DNA of 46,523 nucleotides from Flavobacterium sp. (GTDB lineage: Bacteria; Bacteroidota; Bacteroidia; Flavobacteriales; Flavobacteriaceae), in assembly GCF_013822155.1 (NCBI RefSeq), contig NZ_PNJW01000021.1, positions 1-46,523 on the forward strand, given 5' to 3'. The position numbers and the translations under genes were made by a program. Each line of letters begins with the position of its first letter. Positions within the stretch are counted from its first letter, which is position 1. The notes beneath the pieces were generated by a model. That model made no database searches, was not told where the DNA came from, and saw only the letters and a list, made by a program, of their open reading frames with translations. Below are positions 33,982 through 42,872 of this stretch, in pieces.

Positions 33982-34502
33982 GTAGCTTTTTCAGCATAAA
34001 CCAAATAATACCTATTGGTGAAGTATCTTAATAATGGGCGAAAACCTAATTTTTTAACCGGATGTGTGAATTTAATTTTATCAATAATTTTCCAACCGGT
34101 TTTTTCAAGTAACCAATCCAATTGCCAATCTTCAAATTCATGATAATGTCGATCCCATTTTTCTGTTTTACTACGATAGGCAGATGAAAACCAAAGGCGT
34201 AACGGGATAGAAATAAGAATTTTATCAGCATTGCAATTTTGTAAAACAGTATATGGGTTTAATAAATGTTCAAAAATTTCAAAAGCAGTAACTACGGAAT
34301 AATGCTCGTTGATGAGTGAACTTTGATTTTCATCTAAGTCTTCTCCTTTTGTGTTGATAACGTTATATCCATTTTCAGACATTATTTTTGAGAAAGGATT
34401 TTCAACTCCTAAATCCAAAATTTTTTCGGATGTGGAAATGTTTTTTTGTAAAAACGCAAGCGTGATTTTGAATCGTTTATTCGGAAATGTTTTTTCGTAC
34501 AT
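33978..34502 (-). CDS. SAM-dependent methyltransferase-like protein
   Basis: Short (174 residues) class I methyltransferase-like protein. Motif I is degenerate: KILDLGVENPFSKIM in place of a D-x-G-x-G loop. A methyltransferase-type motif IV region follows (YSVVTAFEIFEHLLNP), then the typical late IDKIKFTHPVKKLGFRP. Substrate unknown. Translationally coupled to the GT2 gene. It could be a non-catalytic relative, but the acid plus EHLLNP pattern is usual in working small methyltransferases of glycan loci. Confidence 0.7.
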   Translation of the reverse strand: MYEKTFPNKRFKITLAFLQKNISTSEKILDLGVENPFSKIMSENGYNVINTKGEDLDENQSSLINEHYSVVTAFEIFEHLLNPYTVLQNCNADKILISIPLRLWFSSAYRSKTEKWDRHYHEFEDWQLDWLLEKTGWKIIDKIKFTHPVKKLGFRPLLRYFTNRYYLVYAEKAT

Positions 34503-34554
34503 TTTAAATTTTAATTAAAAGATGAAAGCAATTGATAGAATTCATTTTTTAAAA

Positions 34555-35613
34555 TTACATTTGATATACAATTGCATTAATATTCATTCCTGAACCTACG
34601 GAAGCAAAAAGTATAACATCCCCTTTGTTTAATTCTTGATTTTTTAATTTACCTCGAGCCATTAAATCATATAAGGTTGGGACTGTGGCAACGCTTGAAT
34701 TCCCTAATTCATGAATACTCATTGGCATTACACCTTCAGGAGGAGTTTGTTTATAAATTCGGTAAAATCGTTGAATAATGGCTTCATCCATTTTCTCATT
34801 TGCTTGATGAATAAGGATTTTTTTAACCTGAGAAATAGCAATACCACTTTTGTCTAAACAAGCAGCCATCGCTTTTGGAACTTGACTTAAGGCAAATTCA
34901 TATATTTTTCTGCCTTGCATTTTAATGTAGCGAACATCCGGATTGTGAGTTTTATTAAAAGAACTTCCAAAAAATAAATAATAAGCTTCGTCATACGTAA
35001 AAGTAGCAGTAGAATGGCTTAGAATTCCGCCATCTTCCTCTGTAGCTTCAATTATTGTTGCTCCGGCACCGTCAGAATAAATCATGGAATCTCTGTCGTG
35101 CATATCAACAACTCTGGATAATGTTTCCGCCCCAATCACTAAACATTTTTTTGCCATTCCGGCTTTAATAAATGCATAAGCTTGAATAACGCCTTCAATC
35201 CATCCGGGACAACCAAATAGGATGTCATAGGCTACACAATTTGGGTTTTTTATCTTCAAATTGTGTTTAACTCTTGAAGATAAACTAGGTAATAAATCAG
35301 TTTGAATAGTTCCTTTTTTAACGTTTCCGAAATTGTGAGCAAAGATAATGTAGTCTAGTGTTTCCGGATCAATAGCAGCATTCTCAATTGCTTTTTGTGC
35401 AGCAAAAAAAGCGATATCAGAGGTCAATAAATCATCAGTAACATATCTTCGCTCTTCAATTCCTGTTATTTCTTTAAATTTTTCCGTAACAATATCGTTT
35501 GGGTATGGAAATGGCGTACCATCATCATTTAAAAACGTATGTTTAGCAAAATCTAAATTTGATATTTTTTCAGTTGGAATGTAACATCCGGAACCTGTTA
35601 TTTTTATATTCAT
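34555..35613 (-). CDS. 3-oxoacyl-ACP synthase III family protein (KASIII-like)
   Basis: Thiolase-fold condensing enzyme of 352 residues with the FabH triad Cys135 (ILFGCPGW), His269 (LIHQANEKM) and Asn305 (LGNSSVAT). It is longer than typical FabH (about 320), with an N-terminal insert after residue 28 (NDDGTPFPYPNDIVTEKF). That makes a specialised KASIII, for instance a starter unit for a lipid or polyketide, as likely as housekeeping FabH. It does not lie in a fatty acid gene cluster. A -7 box is at 35638-35645. Confidence 0.85.
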   Translation of the reverse strand: MNIKITGSGCYIPTEKISNLDFAKHTFLNDDGTPFPYPNDIVTEKFKEITGIEERRYVTDDLLTSDIAFFAAQKAIENAAIDPETLDYIIFAHNFGNVKKGTIQTDLLPSLSSRVKHNLKIKNPNCVAYDILFGCPGWIEGVIQAYAFIKAGMAKKCLVIGAETLSRVVDMHDRDSMIYSDGAGATIIEATEEDGGILSHSTATFTYDEAYYLFFGSSFNKTHNPDVRYIKMQGRKIYEFALSQVPKAMAACLDKSGIAISQVKKILIHQANEKMDEAIIQRFYRIYKQTPPEGVMPMSIHELGNSSVATVPTLYDLMARGKLKNQELNKGDVILFASVGSGMNINAIVYQM

Positions 35614-35637
35614 AACTTTATATAATCAGTTAAGGTA

Positions 35638-35645
35638 CAAAATTA
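35638..35645 (-). promoter_or_regulatory. Candidate -7 promoter box of the KASIII-like gene
   Basis: The minus strand reads TAATTTTG, matching TAnnTTTG, about 24 nt before the ATG. No -33 TTG is found at consensus spacing. Confidence 0.4.
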
Positions 35646-35733
35646 TTAATTATAATCGTTTTACGTTTCGAAATCGTTCAATAACTTTTTGTTTTTATGA
35701 AAAAATCATTAATTAGACTTTAAATTAAGAATG

Positions 35734-36120
35734 TCATATTTCCTCTTTTTTTTGGTTCAAAATTTTTATCTGCATAACGGTAGCAATGCTTAAAGCTTGT
35801 GTTTTTATGCGTTCTGCTTTTTCACCTTTAAAATTTTCATCTACTGAATTATAAAAATGATTCAACCAAATGCTAAATAATTCCGGTGATAAATATTCTT
35901 TTTCATTCACGTCTAAATGAATTTGTGTCAAATTTTTTGAATAACCTCCCGTTCCTAAAATCCCTTGAGACCAAAAGGTAACTAATATGGGAAGGTGCTC
36001 TTCCAATTTAATTTTAACAACATCGGTAAAAATGTAGCTGATTGTTTTATCAGCCAGCAGTTTTTTGTAAAATTCATCAACCAATAAATATAAATCTTCT
36101 TGGGTTTGTATATCGGACAT
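35734..36120 (-). CDS. Truncated (group III-like) haemoglobin
   Basis: Small globin-fold haem protein, here 128 residues from MSDIQTQEDLYLLVDEFY. The segment LLADKTISYIFTDV, then FWSQGILGTGGYSKNLTQIHLDV with the likely proximal His, matches group III truncated globins. Members bind oxygen or nitric oxide, and their function in Bacteroidota is mostly untested. The frame is open upstream to 36192, but that part lies in the gcvP terminator hairpin and would add a hydrophobic stretch untypical of the family. Monocistronic after gcvP. Confidence 0.85.
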   Translation of the reverse strand: MSDIQTQEDLYLLVDEFYKKLLADKTISYIFTDVVKIKLEEHLPILVTFWSQGILGTGGYSKNLTQIHLDVNEKEYLSPELFSIWLNHFYNSVDENFKGEKAERIKTQALSIATVMQIKILNQKKEEI

Positions 36121-36164
36121 TTTATTGTGAAATGGGAAATGATTATGGGTAAATGGTAAAAGTA

Positions 36165-36206
36165 AAAAAAGTTTAAAGAAGTAACGAAACAACTTTAAAC
36201 TTTTTT
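36165..36206 (-). terminator. Intrinsic terminator after gcvP
   Basis: Perfect 14-bp arms AAAAAAGTTTAAAG (36165-36178) and CTTTAAACTTTTTT (36193-36206) form a long hairpin between the gcvP stop and the globin start. The T-run on the minus strand fits termination of the gcvP transcript. The element overlaps the first codons of the longer globin frame, which supports the later start. Confidence 0.75.
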
Positions 36207-36232
36207 GAACCTTGAACTATTTTAAATAAAAT

Positions 36233-39076
36233 TTACATGTAGGCTTCAATAGGAGCACAACTGCAAACTAAATTTCTATCGCCATAAGCATCGTCAACTC
36301 GGCGAACACTTGGCCAGAATTTGTTTTCTGAAATATAATCTAATGGAAATGCCGCTTGTTCTCTGGTATAAGGAAAATCCCAGTTGTCTGCAGTCAGCAT
36401 AGCCAATGTATGTGGAGCATTGTGTAAAACAGTTGAATGATTGTCGGCGGTTGCCTCTTTTATTTCTTTACGAATAGAAATCATCGCGTCACAAAAACGG
36501 TCTAATTCTCCCAAATCTTCTGATTCAGTTGGTTCAATCATTAACGTTCCGGCTACCGGGAAAGAAACAGTTGGTGCGTGGAATCCATAATCCATCAATC
36601 GTTTAGCAATATCGGTTACTTCCACACCTTGTTGTTTGAAAGCACGACAATCTAAAATCATCTCGTGAGCCGCTCTTCCACATTCTCCGGAATACAAAAT
36701 GGGATAGTGTTCTTCTAAACGAGCTTTCATATAATTTGCATTCAAAATAGCATATTCTGTTGCTTTTTTCAATCCTTCAGCACCAAGCATAGAAATATAT
36801 CCATAGGAAATTAAACAAACTAAAGCAGATCCATAAGGTGCTGCAGAAATTGCTGTAATCGCCTGATCTCCACCAATACTGATAATTGGATTTGAAGGTA
36901 AAAAAGGCACTAATTTTTCATTAACACATATTGGACCAACACCAGGACCGCCACCACCATGAGGAATGGCAAACGTTTTATGCAAATTTAAATGACAAAC
37001 ATCAGCACCAATTGTAGCAGGATTTGTTAATCCAACTTGAGCATTCATATTGGCTCCATCCATGTAAACCAATCCTCCATTATCATGAATTATTTGTGTA
37101 ATTTCACGAATTGCACTTTCAAAAACACCGTGAGTAGAGGGGTAGGTCACCATTAAACAAGATAAATTAGCAGCATGCTCAATAGCTTTTGCTCTTACAT
37201 CTTCTACATCGATATTTCCATTTTCAGTAGTTTTTGTAACGATAATTTCCATGCCGGCCATTGCCGCTGAAGCAGGATTAGTTCCGTGTGCAGAAGCAGG
37301 AATCAAACAAACATTTCGGTGTTTATCACCACGAGATAAATGATAAGCACGAATGGTCATCAAACCGGCATATTCTCCTTGAGCACCAGAATTTGGTTGT
37401 AAAGTAGTACCGGCAAAACCAGTTACTACATTTAATTGTTGCTCTAGTTTTTTTAGCATGATTTGATAACCTTCTGCTTGATCAATTGGGGCAAAAGGGT
37501 GTATGTTGTTCCAGTTAGCCATGCTCAAAGGAAGCATTTCGGCTGCGGCATTTAATTTCATTGTGCACGACCCAAGAGAAATCATGGAATGATTTAGGGA
37601 TAAATCTTTGCGTTCAAGTTTTTTGATATAACGCATCAATTGACTTTCAGAATGATGGTTATTAAAAACGTCATGTGTTAGAAAAGCAGATTTTCTAACC
37701 AGATTTTCCGGAATCATTGATTCATTAACTAATTGACTTATAGATGAACTTTCTTTTCCAGTAGCTTCAGCGAAAATAGAAATGATTTGATTGATATCAT
37801 TAATGGAAGTTGTTTCATTTAATGAAATAGAAATGGTTTCACTATCAACATAAAAGAAATTAACTTCATGTTTTTCTGCAATTGATTTTACTTTTTGAGC
37901 GTTTGCTTTTACTAAAAGTGTATCAAAAAAAGAGGAATTTGTTTGATAAACACCTAATTTATTTAATGCATTTGCAAGCGTTACTGAAGAGGAATGAACT
38001 TTATTGGCTATATATTCCAACCCTTTTGGGCCGTGAAAAACAGCATACATTCCGGCCATAACAGCCAATAAAACTTGAGCGGTACAAATGTTAGAAGTTG
38101 CTTTTTCTCGTTTGATATGTTGCTCGCGTGTTCCTAAAGCCATTCTCAAAGCACGATTTCCGTTAGCATCGATAGTTACACCAATGATTCTTCCCGGCAT
38201 TGAACGTTTGTATTCTTCTTTAGTGGCAAAATAGGCAGCATGTGGTCCGCCATAACCCATCGGAATACCAAAACGTTGCGTGGTTCCAACAACAACATCA
38301 GCTCCAAATTCGCCCGGAGGAGTTAATTTTACTAAAGATAAAATATCAGCTGCTACGGTCACTTTGATTTCTTTTTCTTTTGCTTTAGAAATGAATTTAG
38401 CATAATCATTCACTTGACCAAATTTTCCTGGATATTGTAAAATTGCACCAAAGAAATCGGATGAAAAGTCAAAATTTTCGTGATTTCCTACTACTAATTC
38501 AATCCCTTTCGGAGTTGAACGTGTTTGTAAAACCGATAGAGTTTGTGGTAAAATTTCTTCAGAAACAAAAAATTTGTTGCAATTATTTTTCTTCTGATCT
38601 CTTGTTCTAACATCAAATAAAAGAGCCATTGCTTCAGCAGCTGCAGTTCCTTCGTCAAGAAGAGAAGCATTGGCAATTTCCATTCCTGTTAATTCAATTA
38701 CAGTGGTTTGAAAATTTAAAATAGCTTCTAAACGGCCTTGTGCAATTTCTGCCTGATAAGGGGTGTAGGCGGTATACCAACCTGGATTTTCAAAAATATT
38801 TCGTTGAATTACTGCTGGTACAATTGCAGGATTATAACCTAAACCTATGTAAGATTTATAAACTTTATTTTTGTTGCCTAGTTCCTGAATATGATTCAAA
38901 TATTCATATTCGGTCATGGCGGGGTCTAATTCTAAGTCTTTTTTAAGTCGGATATCATCCGGAATCGTTTCAAATATAAGTTGGTCAAAACTTTCAACTC
39001 CTATGGTTTTGAACATGTGATTTAAGTCGTTCTCACGTGGACCTAAATGGCGTAAAGCAAAGGCATCTGTTTTCAT
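36233..39076 (-). CDS. gcvP: Glycine dehydrogenase (decarboxylating), P protein
   Basis: Pyridoxal-phosphate P protein of the glycine cleavage system. It decarboxylates glycine and passes the aminomethyl group to the lipoyl H protein, feeding one-carbon units to folate (folC lies upstream). A single 947-residue chain holds both halves: an N-terminal half starting [16 protein letters not shown] and a C-terminal half with the PLP site [18 protein letters not shown], Lys700 being the Schiff-base residue. The typical [15 protein letters not shown] and [12 protein letters not shown] motifs are present. gcvT and gcvH are not in the window. A -7 box is 39 nt upstream. Confidence 0.96.
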   Translation of the reverse strand: MKTDAFALRHLGPRENDLNHMFKTIGVESFDQLIFETIPDDIRLKKDLELDPAMTEYEYLNHIQELGNKNKVYKSYIGLGYNPAIVPAVIQRNIFENPGWYTAYTPYQAEIAQGRLEAILNFQTTVIELTGMEIANASLLDEGTAAAEAMALLFDVRTRDQKKNNCNKFFVSEEILPQTLSVLQTRSTPKGIELVVGNHENFDFSSDFFGAILQYPGKFGQVNDYAKFISKAKEKEIKVTVAADILSLVKLTPPGEFGADVVVGTTQRFGIPMGYGGPHAAYFATKEEYKRSMPGRIIGVTIDANGNRALRMALGTREQHIKREKATSNICTAQVLLAVMAGMYAVFHGPKGLEYIANKVHSSSVTLANALNKLGVYQTNSSFFDTLLVKANAQKVKSIAEKHEVNFFYVDSETISISLNETTSINDINQIISIFAEATGKESSSISQLVNESMIPENLVRKSAFLTHDVFNNHHSESQLMRYIKKLERKDLSLNHSMISLGSCTMKLNAAAEMLPLSMANWNNIHPFAPIDQAEGYQIMLKKLEQQLNVVTGFAGTTLQPNSGAQGEYAGLMTIRAYHLSRGDKHRNVCLIPASAHGTNPASAAMAGMEIIVTKTTENGNIDVEDVRAKAIEHAANLSCLMVTYPSTHGVFESAIREITQIIHDNGGLVYMDGANMNAQVGLTNPATIGADVCHLNLHKTFAIPHGGGGPGVGPICVNEKLVPFLPSNPIISIGGDQAITAISAAPYGSALVCLISYGYISMLGAEGLKKATEYAILNANYMKARLEEHYPILYSGECGRAAHEMILDCRAFKQQGVEVTDIAKRLMDYGFHAPTVSFPVAGTLMIEPTESEDLGELDRFCDAMISIRKEIKEATADNHSTVLHNAPHTLAMLTADNWDFPYTREQAAFPLDYISENKFWPSVRRVDDAYGDRNLVCSCAPIEAYM

Positions 39077-39115
39077 TTAATTTGATGTGGTAAAATTTGT
39101 GTTGTTTTATGCTCA

Positions 39116-39123
39116 CAAAAGTA
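39116..39123 (-). promoter_or_regulatory. Candidate -7 promoter box of gcvP
   Basis: The minus strand reads TACTTTTG, matching TAnnTTTG, about 39 nt before the gcvP ATG. No -33 match at consensus spacing. Confidence 0.4.
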
Positions 39124-39324
39124 ATTATTAAGGATGTATTTTTTCGTTAAACAAGGGCTAATATTTTTTGAATTTTTCAACTAAATGATGATTTTATCAA
39201 CAAAATAATAAATTATTAATAGACTAAAATTTATAAGTCCAATATTTTTTTAACATTTGGTCGTCATAAAATTACTATTTAACGATTATGTTATCAAAAA
39301 ATTAATAGATTGTAAAATGTTGCA

Positions 39325-39332
39325 TAATTTTG
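39325..39332 (+). promoter_or_regulatory. Candidate -7 promoter box of the first CotH gene
   Basis: TAATTTTG matches TAnnTTTG about 24 nt before the ATG at 39357, which favours that start over the in-frame upstream codon at 39330. The rest of the 280-bp gap to gcvP is AT-rich, and I see no further gene or hairpin in it. Confidence 0.4.
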
Positions 39333-39356
39333 ATAAATATTTTAAAACCTACTTTG

Positions 39357-42300
39357 ATGAAAAAAATTACTCTTTTTGTATTTTTCCTTTTAGGAATCAA
39401 TACATTACATAGTCAGACATTGGTTATAAATGAAATTATGTCTACTAATACAGCAGTCATAACAGATGATGATGGTGAATACCAAGATTGGATTGAAATT
39501 TATTATAACGGAGCTATTGCTTTCAATCTAGAAGGTTATGGAATTTCAGATGATGTAACCTTACCTTACAAATGGGTTTTCCCAGAATATTGGATTGAAC
39601 CGGGAGATCATTTAGTACTGTGGTGTTCAGATAAAAATAGAACAGACATAAATAACGATTTACACACAAATTTTAAAATAGGTTCAGGGGGTGAAATAAT
39701 TACTTTAACCAAACCAGATGGTTCAGTTGCTGATACCTATCCGGCTGTTGTTATTGGCAATAATATATCCTACGGTAGACAAACTGATGGTGCTGCAACC
39801 TTAGTTTATTTTGCACAGCCAACACCTTGGGAAAGCAATACAACACAAGGGTACAGTCAGGTTTTAGTTGCTCCTTCTGTCTCTGCAGCCAGTGGTTTTT
39901 TTACAAGTAATTTTCCCTTGACGGTATCTCATCCCGATCCTACCGTAACTATTGTTTACACCTTAGATGGTTCTGACCCTGAATTAACAAATGTTTCCGG
40001 AACAAATTACAATTATAAAAACAGTTATGTAGAAATACCCGGACAAACAAGTGGTCCACTTCTTCAAAACAGTTACCGATCATTTAGTTATTCAGCTCCA
40101 ATTACAATTACAGATAGATCTTCTCAGCCAAATGACTTGGCCAAAATGTCTTCTACTTATCATAATGTTGCTTCTTACGTTCCCACTTTTAATATTTTTA
40201 AAGGTACTGTAGTTCGAGTTAGAGCGTTTAAGGCTGGAGCATTACCAAGTCCGATAATAACTAAAACCTATTTTGTATCTCCCCAAGGAACTTCAAGATT
40301 TACATTACCGGTCGTTTCACTTAGCTTAACAGAAACTAAATTTTTCGATTATGAAGATGGAATATTCGTAGCCGGAAAAGATTTTGATGATTGGAGAGCT
40401 TTAAATCCAACAGAAGTCGCTGATAATAATACAGTTAATGATATCAATGCAAATGCAAATTATGTGCGTTCAGGAGATTTAACCGAGCAAGTAGGAAATA
40501 TTAGCTATTTTGTGGGTGGAAATGAAGTCTTAAACCAAAATTTAGGAATTAGAATTAATGGTGGAAATTCCAGAAATATTCAAAGTAAAGCACTAAGGCT
40601 GTACGCTCGTTCTGAATATGGCTCAGATGCTTTTAATTATCCTTTTTTCTCAGATGAAAATTATAACAGTTATAAAAGATTAGTACTTAGAAATTCTGGA
40701 CAAGATTTTTACAGCACTTTATTCAGAGATGCTTTTACACAGGATTTAGTTAAAACCTTAAAATTGGACACAAAAGCTTATCAGCCAAGTATTGTTTTTG
40801 TCAATGGTGAATATTGGGGTATTTTAAATCTTAGGGAACGATATGATGATAAATATTTCAAAAGAGTTTACGGAATTGATGAAATTGACTTAGACTATTT
40901 GAAAGATGATTTAACTCCGGATACTGGTGATAATGATCACTATTTTGCGATGACTGACTACATGGAAGCCAATTCTTTGGCTAATCAGGCAAATTACAAT
41001 TATATTACAACTCAATTAGATCCGGAAAACTTCAGAGATTATAACATCACTAATATATATGCTCAAAACACGGATTGGCCTGGTTGGAATACTGTTTTTT
41101 GGAGAAAAAGAACTGTAGCATACGAACCAAATGCACCCTATGGTCAAGATGGACGATGGAGAGCCGGAATGAATGATTTAGATGATGGTTTTGGAAATTA
41201 TCCAAGTGGAAGTGGTCACAATACTTTAGAATTTGCTACAGCAACCGGAATATTTGATTACCCAAATCCGGAATGGTCAACACTAATTTTACGAAAATTA
41301 TTAGAGAATAATGGTTTTAAATTAGATTTTATTAATCGATTTGCCGACATGTTGAACACCTATTTTCTACCATCTAGAGTAGTTAGTAATATTAACTTGT
41401 TCAAAGCCAGAATTCAACCGGAAATTCAAGAACATATTGATCGTTGGGAATCTCCGGAAACTGTCGAAGTTTGGGATGATTATAGTATTCAACAAATGAT
41501 TAATTTTGCGAATACAAGACCAACATATCAAAGACAACATATTAGAAATAAATTTGGAATTACAGGAGATATTAATGCTACACTAGATGTAGACGATATA
41601 ACTCACGGTTTTATTAAAATTAATACAATTGAAATAAAATCCACTACACCTGGTGTGTCTGAAGACCCTTATCCTTGGACAGGAATTTATTTTCAAAACA
41701 TTCCGGTTACATTAAAAGCAATTCCATTACCGGGATATATTTTTAGTCACTGGACGGGTGCTTCTACGAGCACAAATGCAGAAATTACTATTACTACAGC
41801 AAACAATTTCAGTGTGACCGCTCATTTCGTTCTATCAGGTGGCCCTGGATCAGAAGTGCCAATTTATTTTTGGAATTTAGATACTACAATTGCTAATGAT
41901 ACACCGCTTACAAGTTTGAATTCAACTTTTGAAGTTCCTTCGGAAGGTGTTTTACAATATCAATCCTGTTTAACCGGTTATCCTTTTGATGCAACTAGTC
42001 CAAATTGGAGAAAAGCATCAATGGAAAGAAGAAATAGTCCAACGGATATCAATTATATTCCGGAAGCAAATAATAATATTCCTTTTGCTACTTCAAATAT
42101 GAGAGGAATTCAAATTAAACAACCATTTACAAATAATGGTCAACAAAATGCTTTAATTTTTAATGTTTCCTCTTTAGGGTATAGAGATTTAAAATTTGCA
42201 TTTGCAGCCAAAAATGAATTAGCAGCTGAAGGACTTATATTTGATTACTCAACTGTTTCAGGAACACCAAACTGGATTTTAACAGGCTTGAGCTCATCTG

Positions 42301-42722
42301 CATTGCCATTAACAGATGCTTACCAATTATTTAATATTGATTTTGTGAATGTTCCTCTTTCTGATAATAATCAGAATTTAAAAATAAGAGTTCGATTTTC
42401 CGGAGCTAATTTAGCAGAGGATTTAGGGAATAGAGTTACTTTCAACAATTTTAGTGTTAGAGGAGTATCACTTAATCTTGGAGTTGAAGAAAACACAGCA
42501 CTCGTTTTCAAAGTATTTCCAAACCCAACAACAGAACTGTTGAATATCGCTCACAATTATACAAAAGTGGATTATAATCTTTATACAATAGATGGAAAAC
42601 TAATAAAATCTGGAGAATTAGAAACTTCACAAATTAATATTGGTGGCCTTCAAAGTGGAATTTATTTGTTACAACTTAATGCAGAAGGTAAATCTGATAT
42701 GAAGAAAATAATCAAAAGATAA
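39357..42722 (+). CDS. Secreted CotH-family kinase-like protein with lamin-tail domain and T9SS sorting domain (CotH1)
   Basis: Predicted cell-surface or secreted protein, 1121 residues from the chosen ATG. In order: signal peptide (MKKITLFVFFLLGINTLHSQ), lamin-tail-like beta domain (about 20-130, LVINEIMSTNTA and QDWIEIYY), chitobiase C-terminal-like Ig domain (about 160-300, IVYTLDGSDPELTN), CotH kinase domain (about 310-700) with the acidic motif D607-L-D609-D610-GFG, a short InlB-like repeat (GYIFSHWTGAST), a jelly-roll-like domain, and a type A T9SS signal (VFPNPTTELLNI...GIYLLQL, last 80 residues). CotH of spore formers is a protein kinase; activity here is inferred. Tandem with CotH2. 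Confidence 0.9.
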   Translation: MKKITLFVFFLLGINTLHSQTLVINEIMSTNTAVITDDDGEYQDWIEIYYNGAIAFNLEGYGISDDVTLPYKWVFPEYWIEPGDHLVLWCSDKNRTDINNDLHTNFKIGSGGEIITLTKPDGSVADTYPAVVIGNNISYGRQTDGAATLVYFAQPTPWESNTTQGYSQVLVAPSVSAASGFFTSNFPLTVSHPDPTVTIVYTLDGSDPELTNVSGTNYNYKNSYVEIPGQTSGPLLQNSYRSFSYSAPITITDRSSQPNDLAKMSSTYHNVASYVPTFNIFKGTVVRVRAFKAGALPSPIITKTYFVSPQGTSRFTLPVVSLSLTETKFFDYEDGIFVAGKDFDDWRALNPTEVADNNTVNDINANANYVRSGDLTEQVGNISYFVGGNEVLNQNLGIRINGGNSRNIQSKALRLYARSEYGSDAFNYPFFSDENYNSYKRLVLRNSGQDFYSTLFRDAFTQDLVKTLKLDTKAYQPSIVFVNGEYWGILNLRERYDDKYFKRVYGIDEIDLDYLKDDLTPDTGDNDHYFAMTDYMEANSLANQANYNYITTQLDPENFRDYNITNIYAQNTDWPGWNTVFWRKRTVAYEPNAPYGQDGRWRAGMNDLDDGFGNYPSGSGHNTLEFATATGIFDYPNPEWSTLILRKLLENNGFKLDFINRFADMLNTYFLPSRVVSNINLFKARIQPEIQEHIDRWESPETVEVWDDYSIQQMINFANTRPTYQRQHIRNKFGITGDINATLDVDDITHGFIKINTIEIKSTTPGVSEDPYPWTGIYFQNIPVTLKAIPLPGYIFSHWTGASTSTNAEITITTANNFSVTAHFVLSGGPGSEVPIYFWNLDTTIANDTPLTSLNSTFEVPSEGVLQYQSCLTGYPFDATSPNWRKASMERRNSPTDINYIPEANNNIPFATSNMRGIQIKQPFTNNGQQNALIFNVSSLGYRDLKFAFAAKNELAAEGLIFDYSTVSGTPNWILTGLSSSALPLTDAYQLFNIDFVNVPLSDNNQNLKIRVRFSGANLAEDLGNRVTFNNFSVRGVSLNLGVEENTALVFKVFPNPTTELLNIAHNYTKVDYNLYTIDGKLIKSGELETSQINIGGLQSGIYLLQLNAEGKSDMKKIIKR

Positions 42723-42743
42723 ATCATTTAAATAATTTTATAA

Positions 42744-42769
42744 AAAAGGAGGCATATTAGCCTCCTTTT
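42744..42769 (+). terminator. Intrinsic terminator after the first CotH gene
   Basis: Perfect 10-bp arms AAAAGGAGGC (42744-42753) and GCCTCCTTTT (42760-42769) with a T-rich 3' flank, 22 bp past the stop codon. It separates the two CotH paralogs into independent transcription units. Confidence 0.85.
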
Positions 42770-42771
42770 CG

Positions 42772-42805
42772 TTTTATCGATAATATGTGGTTTTAATCGA
42801 TAAAA
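42772..42805. promoter_or_regulatory. Inverted repeat TTTTATCGAT/ATCGATAAAA between the CotH genes
   Basis: Perfect 10-bp arms (42772-42781, 42796-42805) separated by 14 nt. It lies between the CotH1 terminator and the second CotH gene. The spacing would suit a dimeric regulator on the upstream side of the CotH2 promoter; a second weak hairpin is the other reading. Confidence 0.35.
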
Positions 42806-42872
42806 TGATAGAGTAGGTTTTTAATTAAACTACTTTTATAAAAACAATTCCATCCACCTAATATTTTTGAAT

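Noticed and set aside
36121..36192. Longer N-terminus for the truncated globin
   Set aside because: It falls in the gcvP terminator hairpin and would add a hydrophobic stretch not seen in truncated globins.
39077..39324. Possible riboswitch or small RNA upstream of gcvP and CotH1
   Set aside because: The gap is AT-rich, with no conserved-looking hairpins or G-rich aptamer features. Only the -7 boxes stand out.
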